NCBI RefSeq assembly: GCF_004522235.1
Contig: NZ_SDLT01000023.1
Coordinates: forward strand, 62,270-126,269
DNA from: Amycolatopsis nivea
GTDB taxonomy: Bacteria; Actinomycetota; Actinomycetes; Mycobacteriales; Pseudonocardiaceae
Length of the DNA stretch: 64,000 nt
Reading direction: 5' to 3'
Part shown: positions 53,073 to 61,952 of the stretch, in pieces
How positions within the stretch are numbered: position 1 is the stretch's first letter
How the letters are laid out: each line of letters starts with the position of its first letter
The notes under the pieces: model-generated
The model's database searches: none
What the model saw: the letters and a program-made list of their open reading frames with translations, nothing else
Told to the model about the DNA's origin: nothing
Program-made: the position numbers and the translations under genes

Positions 53073-53375
53073 TTATCCGAGTGCGCCGAGCCTATGCAGA
53101 CGTGCCAGCGCGGCGGCGGCGTGCTGCCGCAAGGCCTCGTCCAGGTCCCGGCGCTCTGCCGGTGAAGCCTCAGGCGATACGAAGTACTCGTCGACCTCGG
53201 AGAACAGTGCGTCGAGGACGGCAAACACGTCGTCCGGGCGCAGTGCTTCGTCGTTCTTCATCAGGTCGAGGTATTGCTGCTCGAATTGGCCAGCGTCGAT
53301 CGTGCGGTCGACGAACCGCCCGATCAGCTCGCCGTAGTCGTCCGCGTCGCGCTTGTTCTCTTCGGATTCGCTCAT
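53073..53375 (-). CDS. Colicin-type self-protective immunity protein
   Basis: A 100-residue acidic helical protein. YGELIGRFVDRTIDAGQFEQ and VFAVLDALFSEVDEYFVSPE match the bacterial self-protective colicin-like immunity family. Such proteins bind and neutralise the nuclease domain of a bacteriocin or polymorphic toxin. No intact toxin gene lies beside it, so it may be an orphan. Start at 53375 behind GGAGGGTGAG. Confidence 0.8.
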   Translation of the reverse strand: MSESEENKRDADDYGELIGRFVDRTIDAGQFEQQYLDLMKNDEALRPDDVFAVLDALFSEVDEYFVSPEASPAERRDLDEALRQHAAAALARLHRLGALG

Positions 53376-53947
53376 CTCACCCTCCACCCAAGGACCCGGC
53401 GGCGTCGGCGCCGAACAATTCCAGGCCCTCGATGACCGAGCAACGTTCGTCGTGTCGATTCCTCGCGGTTTCCCGAGCTGCAGGCTGCCCGGCAAAAGTG
53501 TTACGCGGACTCCTCGAACGAGGCCCCGCTACGATCGAGCCGTCGAACACCGCGGCGCGCTCGGCCGTCCCGTTCGGCCCGTGGCCGCCTCCGGCCGAAA
53601 CGGGTGGGTGCCTGCGACGGCCATGCCTCGCCACTGAAGTTCGGCCGGTACCGGACCAGATCACTGGAGAAACTGGTCGCGAGCCTGAAGAAACGGCGGC
53701 GAGCCGACCTGCCGGCCGAGCCTCCCTGCCGCCGTCGTCCATGTCAGCTTGGCGGACCGGCTCGACCAGTTGCATGCCATGGTGCCCCAGCAAGCGGTGC
53801 CGTCCGTGCGCGGCGAGCCGCGCTGCGACAGTCGGGTGATTTCGCCCGGCCGATTGCAACACCAGTTGCAGTTTAGCGACCTTATGAGCAGATCGGAGTG
53901 GAGGGTGCCCGGCCTGGGGAGGTCCGGGCGGGGCGGAGGGCTTCCCG
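53376..53947. other. Gap between immunity gene and the Wadjet-like operon
   Basis: About 570 bases with no supported gene. If a toxin once preceded the immunity gene on the minus strand, it is not recognisable. A bulged hairpin (CCCGTTCGGCC with GGCCGAAACGGG, 53569-53604) is present. The last 60 bases hold a GGAGGG ribosome-binding site. Confidence 0.45.
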
Positions 53948-55510
53948 ATGTCGTCGCTGGCCGAGTCGTGGGAGCTGCCGCCGGACGGCTGGGAACCGCT
54001 GATCCCGACGGACGACGAATCGATCACGCGGCGGCGGCGCGCACTGGCTCCGATCCAGGTGCTCACTGACATCGAGCGGACCAAAGGCGCGTTGGACGGC
54101 ACCTATTGGGACCGCTACGACCTGTTCACGATCTCGCTGGCGGTGATCGACCACGTAGCGCTGGCGATGGGGATCTCGGCAGGCCGCACGTGGGAAGAGG
54201 CTCTCGGCTATGCGACCGCCCAGGCCGCCCGGCAGGCACCGGACGCCGACGAGGCCGAATGGGCGTCGGTGGCGGAACGAGTGCTCGTTTCACTGGTCAC
54301 GACGGACGTCGAAGTCGTCAAGCACCTGGTGCACACTGCGGCCGGGCCGGCCTGGCGGAACCAGCGGTTCCGGCTGCTGTACCTGCATCCGAGCGGCAGT
54401 GAGGGGATCGAGCACCTCCGCGCGTCGGAACAGGCGATCAACATCTTCATCGAGGCGCTCGACCTCGACATCGAGGCCGCGCAGATCGCCAACGAGGCGC
54501 AGCTCAACGCCCTGATCGCGCGCGGGGCGGTGGAATCGGCGGTGCAGATCGCCAAACTCGCCCGGTACCGGTCGATCCAATATCAGGAGCGGATCCGGCG
54601 GATCGTCGCCGACACGCTGATCGATCCGGACGTCCACGACTGGCTCGGCGAGGTGCCCGTTCTCCTGCGGGAAGCGCTCGACCACGTCAAGGACCGGCTC
54701 GACGCCGAATCGGCGCTGCTCGACGCGGTAGCGGACCGCCGCGCGGAGCTGGAGGACCAGACGAAGCTCGACGCTGCCAACCAGCTGATCGAAATCCTCC
54801 GCGAGTGCCGCCGTCGCCACGACGACCTGCACCGCCACTTGATCAGTGCCCGCAGCCGGTTGCGGGAGGCGTTGGAGGACCGGTTCCGCCGCGCGCCTCG
54901 GACAGCGCGGCGCTTCGACCTCGGCACCGACTTGCTGATGCCCTATCTCGCGCGCAGTACTGCCGTCGCCGCCGCGGCGGCCGATCGCATGGTGGCCGTG
55001 TGCGGCGGGTTGCCGGTCCGCTGGTGGCCGTCGCTGACGACGATGACGGACGAGCTGTGCACGCCAGTGCCGCCGCCGCGGCCCGGAGAGGAGTACCAGC
55101 CGCCCGAGCTCGTCGATGACCCAGGCCGCGAATGGTGGGAGCCCTATGAGGACACCGTGGAAGCGGTGCTCTCGGGTGTGGACGATCCGGTCCGGCTGTC
55201 CCAGCTGCTCGCGCGGGCCGATCGAATCGCCGATGAGGCCGGCACCGACCCTGAGGAACCGCCGCTGGACGCTGGCCTGCTGGCCGCGGCGATCGTGCAC
55301 GCCGCGCACCGCGCCTGGGCGGCTCGCCTTGCCGGACGATCGGCCGGCGATCGGGTCGTGGTCGCGGTCGCCACCGGGACCAGGATCGACAGCGGCGGGA
55401 TCCGCGCCGACGACCTGTTGCTCGTGCCCGGAGAAGTGCTGACGGACATCAGCGAGCCGATCGCGGTGCCGCATCCCCGTCCGGACGCGCGGGAGGAACC
55501 GGCCGAATGA
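53948..55510 (+). CDS. Wadjet-like JetA / MksF-type kleisin subunit
   Basis: A 520-residue, mainly helical protein and first of four genes with ATGA overlaps. It opens WELPPDGWEPLIPTDDESI and has long helices in the middle (residues about 210-300, DALDHVKDRLDAESALLDAVADRRAELE region). By position and size it is the JetA/MksF-like subunit that links the ATPase heads. Sequence alone gives weak family evidence, so the name rests on the operon: a small wHTH protein, an SMC-like ATPase and a toprim protein follow. Confidence 0.7.
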   Translation: MSSLAESWELPPDGWEPLIPTDDESITRRRRALAPIQVLTDIERTKGALDGTYWDRYDLFTISLAVIDHVALAMGISAGRTWEEALGYATAQAARQAPDADEAEWASVAERVLVSLVTTDVEVVKHLVHTAAGPAWRNQRFRLLYLHPSGSEGIEHLRASEQAINIFIEALDLDIEAAQIANEAQLNALIARGAVESAVQIAKLARYRSIQYQERIRRIVADTLIDPDVHDWLGEVPVLLREALDHVKDRLDAESALLDAVADRRAELEDQTKLDAANQLIEILRECRRRHDDLHRHLISARSRLREALEDRFRRAPRTARRFDLGTDLLMPYLARSTAVAAAAADRMVAVCGGLPVRWWPSLTTMTDELCTPVPPPRPGEEYQPPELVDDPGREWWEPYEDTVEAVLSGVDDPVRLSQLLARADRIADEAGTDPEEPPLDAGLLAAAIVHAAHRAWAARLAGRSAGDRVVVAVATGTRIDSGGIRADDLLLVPGEVLTDISEPIAVPHPRPDAREEPAE

Positions 55511-56238
55511 GGTCCACAGCCGACGACGTCGACATCGGGAAGTTCTTCGCCTGGGCCGCCCGGCCCCGGGAAACCCCGGCCCGCAGCGAGGAATTGCATC
55601 GCATCGTGCGGCGATATCTCGACGAGCCAGATTTCGCGTCGGCAGTGGACCATGTGTTCTCTGGCGCGGGGCTGGACCTGCGCGTGGACGGCAGGGACGG
55701 CATCGTCGTCACCGCCCGGCACCATTCGCTGCTCCGCCTGACCGCGGGCGACATCATCAGACGTGCGCAATCGTCGCATCGGTCTGTGATCGGCGCGGTA
55801 CTGCTGGCGGTGGCTCGCACCGCCTACCCGGAATCCGGGATGGTCGACGACCCCGACCGGGTCGCCGTGTTCACCACCCAGTCTGTCGTGGACATGCTGG
55901 ACCGGACGGCACAGCGGCTGGCCGACGAGTCCGGCTCGGACAGCGATGTCGACGACGACTTGGTCGAGGGCTGGCGGCGGTGGCTGGACCTGCCGCAGGC
56001 GCGGCCCAACGCGCGCCGCCGATCGGCCGGGGACCGGCCCGGTGCCGTCAACCGGATCTGCAAGCTGCTCGTCGAATCCGGCTATCTGAACGCGAGGGGA
56101 GACACCGACGGCGGCACCTGGACGGCGCGGCCGGCGTTCCGCCACGCGGTCGCCGCCCTCGCCGAGGACTCGGAGCTCTACGCGCTGGTCAACGATCTGC
56201 CCGAACCGATCGAACTCGACCCCGCGGACCCGGCATGA
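55507..56238 (+). CDS. Wadjet-like JetB / MksE-type subunit
   Basis: A 243-residue protein with two winged-helix-like halves (IGAVLLAVARTAYPES; NRICKLLVESGYLNARGDTDGGTWTARPAF is a wHTH with beta wing). MksE/JetB proteins bridge the kleisin. Start overlaps jetA-like stop by ATGA; stop overlaps the ATPase start by ATGA. Confidence 0.7.
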   Translation: MRSTADDVDIGKFFAWAARPRETPARSEELHRIVRRYLDEPDFASAVDHVFSGAGLDLRVDGRDGIVVTARHHSLLRLTAGDIIRRAQSSHRSVIGAVLLAVARTAYPESGMVDDPDRVAVFTTQSVVDMLDRTAQRLADESGSDSDVDDDLVEGWRRWLDLPQARPNARRRSAGDRPGAVNRICKLLVESGYLNARGDTDGGTWTARPAFRHAVAALAEDSELYALVNDLPEPIELDPADPA

Positions 56239-59200
56239 CCGAAACGCTGTTCCCGCTGCCCGAGGATCCGCCGGCACTGCCGGTGCCGCCGCTGCGGCTG
56301 CGCCGGGTCAAGCTCTGCGGAGTCGGCCCGGAGGGCGCCCGCTTCGACCCGCTGGATCTCGACTTCACGACCCGCGAAGGCGCGGCGGCGCGAGTCCTGC
56401 TCTCGCTGACCAACACCGGCGGCAAGTCGACCCTGATCACCTTGGTGTGCAGCCTGATCGTGCCCGCCGCGCGCGCTCAGGTCGGCGGGAAGGTGCTCGG
56501 CGACTACGTCCTCACCGGCGACACGTCGCACATCGTGTGCGAGTGGGAGGACGCCACCAGCGGCAAACGCACGGTCACGGGCGCGGTGATGGAGTGGAAG
56601 GACGGCAGGCGCCAACCCCCGCACTCGTCCCGTTCGACGAGCAATCTCTTCCGTTCCTGGTACCTGTTCACGACCGGACCTGAGCTGCCCGCCCTCGACG
56701 ACCTGCCCTTGTTCGAGGGCGGTCGCCGGCAGCCTTACCGAGCATTCTGCGCCGCTGTGGACGACCTGATCGCCCAGTATCCCGGTGCGCAGGGCGTAAT
56801 CACCGACATTCAGCAGAGGTGGACGAAAGCGCTCGAAGAACGGACAAGCGTCGACCCCGCGCTGTTCGGCTACCAGATGCGCATGAACGATTCCGAGGCC
56901 GGCGCGGAAAAACTGCTCGCGTCCTTCGATTCGCCGGACAACGTGGTGCGCTTCTTCGTGGCCGCGCTGAACGACCAACGAGAGCTGGAGACATTCACCG
57001 CCAGCCTGGAGGAATACGCCGTACTGGCCGCGCAACGGACGGACTTGGAAGCGATTGCCGCCTTCGGCGAGGAGATCGCGCCTCTGGTCGAACTCGTCGC
57101 GGCTCGCAGCATGGATGCGGAGGCGGCCGCCGGCGCTGCGCGGCGAGCGAATGCGCGCGGCGGCGAGCACGCTGCTGCCCTGGACAATCGGATCGAACAA
57201 GACGAAGCGTCCCTGGTCGTGCTCGCCAAGGAGGCGGAGGCCGCCGGTGCCGAGGCCAACCGGGCACGCCAGGCGTACGGGCGGATCAGCGACATCCGCC
57301 AGCAGCTCCTGCTCGAAGAAGCTCGGGCGCGAGTGGAAGCCACTGGTGCGGCCGTCGAGGAAGCGAGTGCCGAGGCGGACCAGGCGGAGCGCGACGAATT
57401 GGCCTGGCAAGCGGTCGACGCGGTGATCGATCTCGAAACCGAACGGAAGGCGAGCGAGGCCGCTGAACGCGCCTACGAGGCGGCGGACAAGGGTCTGGAC
57501 TCGCTGCGCGCGGCGGTCGGCGAGGCTGCCGCGCGGACCGCGGGCCGTCTCGACGCGCTGGCGATCGAGGCGGCCCAGCTCGCGGTGTCGGCGGACGCGG
57601 CCGCTCAGTCTGCGAAGGAGCGCGGGCAAGAAGCCAGTGACCTGCTCGGTGACCTTGCTGTTCAGCTCGATCGCATCAAGAACGAGCTGAACCGGATCAA
57701 GCAGTCGCGCGAGGAAGCCGACCGGCAGACCGTTGCGGCCGTGGCCGCTGGCTGGCTCGTCGACGGCGAATCCCCGGCAGCAGCCGTACGCCGGTGGCAG
57801 GACACCCGGAGCGAGGCGTCGGAGGCGGCTGATCGGGCTGACGCCGGAGCTGAAACAGCGGCTCGGACGGCAGAGCAGCAGAGCGTCGAGATCGAAGAGC
57901 TGGACGTGGAACTGCTGGGCCTCCGCTCGTCGGCTCAACGCAGCGAGGCGAAGCTCGCCGACTTCGACCAGGATCTTGCCGGCGTCGGCGACGACGAAAC
58001 TGTGGCGCAGCTGGTCGGGGGCCGTCCCGAGGACGGAGCGGAACTCGCCCGCGCCGGGCAGATGGCGGAAGAGTCGGCTCGCCGCGCCGACGAGAGGGCT
58101 GCGGAGCATGCCGAGCGTGCCCGGGCAGCGACCGAAGAGCTGGCGCTGATCGACGAAGCGGGGATCGTGCCCGCCGGGCAGGACGCGCTGGCCGTGCTGA
58201 AGCGGTTGACCGATGCCCGGATCGGGGCGTCGACCGGCTTGAGCTGGATCGAGCGCAATGTCGCGGACCCGGAGCGCCGTGCGGCGTACATCGCGGACCG
58301 CCCCGGATTGGCCGGCGGTGTGGTCGTCAGCGATCCGACCCGGTTCGATGACGGGATCGCGGTCTTGACAGCGCAGCCGGTGCACACCACGATGCCGATC
58401 GTCGTCCAGCTCGCTCCGTCCTCTGTGGACGGTACCCGGCACGAGGACGTCGTTCGGTGCCACGTTGTCGTGCCGCACCGTGCCACGTGGGATCGGGAGT
58501 GGGCGGCGGAGTCCAGAAAGGAGTTGGAGCGCACCGCGGAGTCGGAAGGAACAGCTGCGCGGGACGCGGCCGAGGCGGCGCGGCGCTATCGCGTCGCGTC
58601 GGCGCGGTGCACGGACTTCGGCCGGCGCTGGGGCCAGACCGCACGGGGTGAACTCGTGCACGCCTTCGACGTTGCGGCAGAGGCCGCCGGGGAGGTCGAG
58701 GCGCGTCGCGAAACCCTGGCGGGGCAACGAGATCAGCAACTACGCAAGGCCCAAGCGGCTCGCGCCGAAAGCGCCGCCCAGCGCCTGGCCGGGCTGAAAG
58801 CGGAGCGGCACGTCGAGCAGGCATCGGCCCTCGCCGGCGTGGTGGAGGCGACCGAGGCGGCGGCCGCACAGCTGCCGGGTCTCTACAGCAGGCGCACGCG
58901 CTTCCTCGCGGACGAGCAGAACGCGAAAAAGACGGTCGCGACCGCCGCCGGGCATTTCACCGAGCAGACCCAGAAGGCTTCGGACGCGCGCAGCGCGGCT
59001 GACGCCTACCACCGGGAGCGCGGACAACTCGGCGTCGACGAAGGGGCCCCCGACCCCGGTGAGAACTTGCAGGTGCTTCGGAACGCCTGGCAATCCTTGC
59101 GGATTGAACTGGCCAGCGCCGAGCAGGGGATGGTCGAGGCCGAGACGCTGAACCGCGCACGGCTGAGGGTCGGGCAAGCTGTGGAGCGAACCCGCCGGTT

Positions 59201-60719
59201 CGCCGCTGAGGTGCTTTCCGCCGCGCGAGAGCTGGCGGCCACCAGCGAGGCGTCGTCGCCTGCGAGCCGGGCTGGAGCCCAGAACCGGGCCCGGACGGCG
59301 TTCGACGCGAAGCGGACTGCGCTGGCCTCAGCGAAGGTCGAGCGGACTCAGGCGCACAAAGCGCTGGCCGAGGCGCGCCCGGCGGCATCGGACCACCAGA
59401 ACTTCATCGACCTTGCCGGGACGGAGTGGTTCCCAGCCGAGCCCGGTGACATCCCCGGCCGGCTCGAACGGCTCGAGGTCCGCAACGCCGAACTGCGCCG
59501 GGCGCGCGACGAAGCGGAAGCTGCCGAGAAGGAAGCCCAGGAGTTCGTCAAGGCGGTCTCCGAGGACGTCGAGTCGTTGCAGGACATCGCGGAGTTGTGG
59601 ACCGCGGCCCGGCTGCCGACTCCCCGCGTGTTCGAAGGCACCAAGACGGTGGCCCGCGACCAGATGCGGGTGTGCTTGAAGGAGAAGGCCGACGCGGATC
59701 ACGACGCGCAGGAAGCTGCCGGGCGGTTGCGCACCGCTGTCGTCGCCACGCGCAACAGCGCGATGAACGCCCGCTGGTCGACATTGGAGGCAGCCGCGGC
59801 GATCCGGGTCCGGTCCCTGCCGGAGACCGATCTGGTCGCGGAGGCGGAGCTGCTGGCGAAGCGGATCCGGGCGATGGCCGAATCCGCCGCCGCCGACTTG
59901 GGCGAGCTCGATCAGCATCGGGGCATGCTGCGGGACAGTTTGCTCTCGCTGTGCCGCGACCAGCGGCGAATGCTGCGCGAGGTGTCACGCTATTCGAAGC
60001 TGCCCGGCGGGCTCGGCGACCTTTCGCATCAGGCTGCGCTCAAAATCGGGTTCGACGAGGCTCCCGACGAGGAAGCAGCGGCCCGACTGGCGAACCGGAT
60101 CGACAGCTGGTCGGCCGAACTCGGCCAGAACCCGAAGCGGGCCAAGTCGTCCGACGTCCGCGCGCGGTGGCTTTCGGACGCGGTGCGCGACACCGTGCAC
60201 GACCGAGTCCGGGCCGGCGCGTGGTCGATCGAGATCCTCAAACCGTCGATCGACGGCCGGGTCCGGTACTGCCCGCCGGACCGGATTCCGATCGAGTTCT
60301 CCGGCGGCCAGGTACTCACCTTGGCGGTGCTGGTGTACTGCGCGCTTTCCCGCGTACGGTCGGCCCACCGGCTGGGCGGCCCGCGGCCGGCCGGGACACT
60401 GCTCCTGGACAACCCGTTCGGCGCGGCGTCGGCGGAAGCGCTGATCCAGATGCAGCACCGGCTCGCGGCCCACTCCGGGGTCCAGCTCGTATGCGCGACC
60501 GGCCTGCACGATCCGGCTGTGGACGCGGCTTTCACCGGAGACGGCTCAGTCATCGTGAAGCTGCGCAACGACGGCGACCTCCGCCGCAACCTGTCGTACC
60601 TCCAGCTGCGTGCCACAGTCGTGGACGGGGTCGACGTCGCCGAGTCGATCATTCGCGGTCGCGACCGCGGTTCGCCGCGCAACTGGGTCGACGCGACCCG
60701 CTATGAGGTGGGTGAATGA
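56235..60719 (+). CDS. Wadjet-like JetC / SMC-type coiled-coil ATPase
   Basis: A 1494-residue SMC/MukB-like protein. Walker A TNTGGKST is at residues 59-66, two long coiled coils run at about 250-560 and 830-1230 around a hinge-like globular region (about 640-800), and the signature FSGGQVLTLAVLVY is near residue 1355. Walker B near 1390 reads LLLDNPFGAASAE, with Asn where the catalytic Glu normally follows the Asp. It is larger than typical JetC. It would form a DNA-translocating complex with the two preceding products and the toprim nuclease that follows. Confidence 0.82.
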   Translation: MTETLFPLPEDPPALPVPPLRLRRVKLCGVGPEGARFDPLDLDFTTREGAAARVLLSLTNTGGKSTLITLVCSLIVPAARAQVGGKVLGDYVLTGDTSHIVCEWEDATSGKRTVTGAVMEWKDGRRQPPHSSRSTSNLFRSWYLFTTGPELPALDDLPLFEGGRRQPYRAFCAAVDDLIAQYPGAQGVITDIQQRWTKALEERTSVDPALFGYQMRMNDSEAGAEKLLASFDSPDNVVRFFVAALNDQRELETFTASLEEYAVLAAQRTDLEAIAAFGEEIAPLVELVAARSMDAEAAAGAARRANARGGEHAAALDNRIEQDEASLVVLAKEAEAAGAEANRARQAYGRISDIRQQLLLEEARARVEATGAAVEEASAEADQAERDELAWQAVDAVIDLETERKASEAAERAYEAADKGLDSLRAAVGEAAARTAGRLDALAIEAAQLAVSADAAAQSAKERGQEASDLLGDLAVQLDRIKNELNRIKQSREEADRQTVAAVAAGWLVDGESPAAAVRRWQDTRSEASEAADRADAGAETAARTAEQQSVEIEELDVELLGLRSSAQRSEAKLADFDQDLAGVGDDETVAQLVGGRPEDGAELARAGQMAEESARRADERAAEHAERARAATEELALIDEAGIVPAGQDALAVLKRLTDARIGASTGLSWIERNVADPERRAAYIADRPGLAGGVVVSDPTRFDDGIAVLTAQPVHTTMPIVVQLAPSSVDGTRHEDVVRCHVVVPHRATWDREWAAESRKELERTAESEGTAARDAAEAARRYRVASARCTDFGRRWGQTARGELVHAFDVAAEAAGEVEARRETLAGQRDQQLRKAQAARAESAAQRLAGLKAERHVEQASALAGVVEATEAAAAQLPGLYSRRTRFLADEQNAKKTVATAAGHFTEQTQKASDARSAADAYHRERGQLGVDEGAPDPGENLQVLRNAWQSLRIELASAEQGMVEAETLNRARLRVGQAVERTRRFAAEVLSAARELAATSEASSPASRAGAQNRARTAFDAKRTALASAKVERTQAHKALAEARPAASDHQNFIDLAGTEWFPAEPGDIPGRLERLEVRNAELRRARDEAEAAEKEAQEFVKAVSEDVESLQDIAELWTAARLPTPRVFEGTKTVARDQMRVCLKEKADADHDAQEAAGRLRTAVVATRNSAMNARWSTLEAAAAIRVRSLPETDLVAEAELLAKRIRAMAESAAADLGELDQHRGMLRDSLLSLCRDQRRMLREVSRYSKLPGGLGDLSHQAALKIGFDEAPDEEAAARLANRIDSWSAELGQNPKRAKSSDVRARWLSDAVRDTVHDRVRAGAWSIEILKPSIDGRVRYCPPDRIPIEFSGGQVLTLAVLVYCALSRVRSAHRLGGPRPAGTLLLDNPFGAASAEALIQMQHRLAAHSGVQLVCATGLHDPAVDAAFTGDGSVIVKLRNDGDLRRNLSYLQLRATVVDGVDVAESIIRGRDRGSPRNWVDATRYEVGE

Positions 60720-61765
60720 TCGTGCGACCCTCCGAGATCGAGTCCTTGCGGGCCGCGATACTCGGAACGAACTTGGTGAGAATCGAGTTCGACCGGCTTT
60801 GGCGGCTGTGGAACGACGCCGCACCGCGGTTCACCGGCGATCCGGACCAAGCCGCGGCACTGCACCACGCGCTGCGGGAGCTGTCCGACTCCGTGGTCCT
60901 CGAACTGCCCAAGCAAGCCTGGGATCGCTCGACCGTGCCCGCCTTGCCCCGCCACGTTCTCGTGCCGGCCGCGCGGCGCGCCGCAAACGGACGCGCCTGG
61001 ATGACGTTCCCGTGGTGCCGGCAGCTGGGCTGGGTCTCGTCGCTGCTCACGCTGCCTCCCGCTCTGTTCGAGGATCTGATCGCACTCAACGACTGGTTCG
61101 GCCGGGTCGTCCAGGAAGGCCTTCCGGTGGTGCCGGTCCGGTATCGCTCCGGCGAGATCTTCGGCCGGGAGAAACGGCTCGACGAGCTGGAGCGGACCAC
61201 CCTGTTCGGTCCCGGCCGGTTGAATCTCGCGATGCTGGCCTGCCGGAGGCTCGCGCCTCCGGCTCCGGCTGCGGCCGTGGGAACCGGTCCGGATGTGCTC
61301 GTCGTGGAGAACAGTGACGCCTATTGGGTGGCGGTGGAGGAGCTCCGCGGCAGCGCGGAACACGGCATAGGTGCCGTCGTCTGGGGATCCGGCAAGACCT
61401 TTCCGGCGCAGGTCCCTTCGCTCGCGGTCGATGTGGCCGGACAGGGACCGCTGCGCGGGATTGCTTGGTACTGGGGCGATTATGACCCGATTGGCACTGC
61501 GACTGCAGTGGCGGCGGCCCGCGCGACCGACGGGATCGAGGTCCGCCCGGCCACGGGATTGTGGGCGGAGATGGCCCGGATCCCCGTGCAGGAAGCGGGC
61601 ACTCTCGACTGGTCGGCGGCGGTCGGCGAGGAGTGGCTGGGGTCGGAGGTATGGGCGCAGCTGTCCTACGTCCGGGCCGCGGGCGGCCGGATCGCGCAGG
61701 AACTGGTCCCGGTGGAAGCCGTTGTCGCGTGGGTTGCCGGTCTCTCGGCGAGTGCACGCGGCTAG
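60716..61765 (+). CDS. Wadjet-like JetD / toprim-type nuclease subunit
   Basis: A 349-residue protein overlapping the ATPase gene by ATGA. The C-terminal half has a toprim-like arrangement: the glutamate of VLVVENSDAYW (about residue 197) and the DxD of WYWGDYDPIGT (about 256), as in JetD proteins that cut plasmid DNA. The N-terminal half is the arm domain. The four-gene order and overlaps match Wadjet systems, which reduce plasmid transformation. Confidence 0.82.
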   Translation: MIVRPSEIESLRAAILGTNLVRIEFDRLWRLWNDAAPRFTGDPDQAAALHHALRELSDSVVLELPKQAWDRSTVPALPRHVLVPAARRAANGRAWMTFPWCRQLGWVSSLLTLPPALFEDLIALNDWFGRVVQEGLPVVPVRYRSGEIFGREKRLDELERTTLFGPGRLNLAMLACRRLAPPAPAAAVGTGPDVLVVENSDAYWVAVEELRGSAEHGIGAVVWGSGKTFPAQVPSLAVDVAGQGPLRGIAWYWGDYDPIGTATAVAAARATDGIEVRPATGLWAEMARIPVQEAGTLDWSAAVGEEWLGSEVWAQLSYVRAAGGRIAQELVPVEAVVAWVAGLSASARG

Positions 61766-61952
61766 GCAGTTCCTCGCCGGCAGGAGCGATCAGTTCCGAG
61801 AATCGTCAGGAAGCGCTGCGTTGCCGAGCTTACGCGGGAAGTGCACATCGTCGACGACGTGCTCGGGGAACCGATCGGAGACCTGGTCCGCGACACTCTC
61901 GGGTCCCGGTCGCACGCCGACGAGGCGCGCGCCGAGTTGATCCGGGTTCACT
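61766..61952. other. Junction between the Wadjet-like operon and the recombinase remnant
   Basis: About 190 bases. One frame reads VHIVDDVLGEPIGDLVRDT and ends at a stop at 61953-61955. It is a coding remnant of some 40 codons without a start or known family. Confidence 0.4.

Noticed and set aside
53749..54069. Plus-strand frame starting ADRLDQLHAM before the Wadjet-like operon
   Set aside because: Brief resemblance to a helical domain, but there is no ribosome-binding site, no further family features, and most of it overlaps the jetA-like gene in another frame.
56178..58739. Minus-strand frame of about 850 codons
   Set aside because: Antisense to the SMC-like ATPase; composition is that of a shadow frame.
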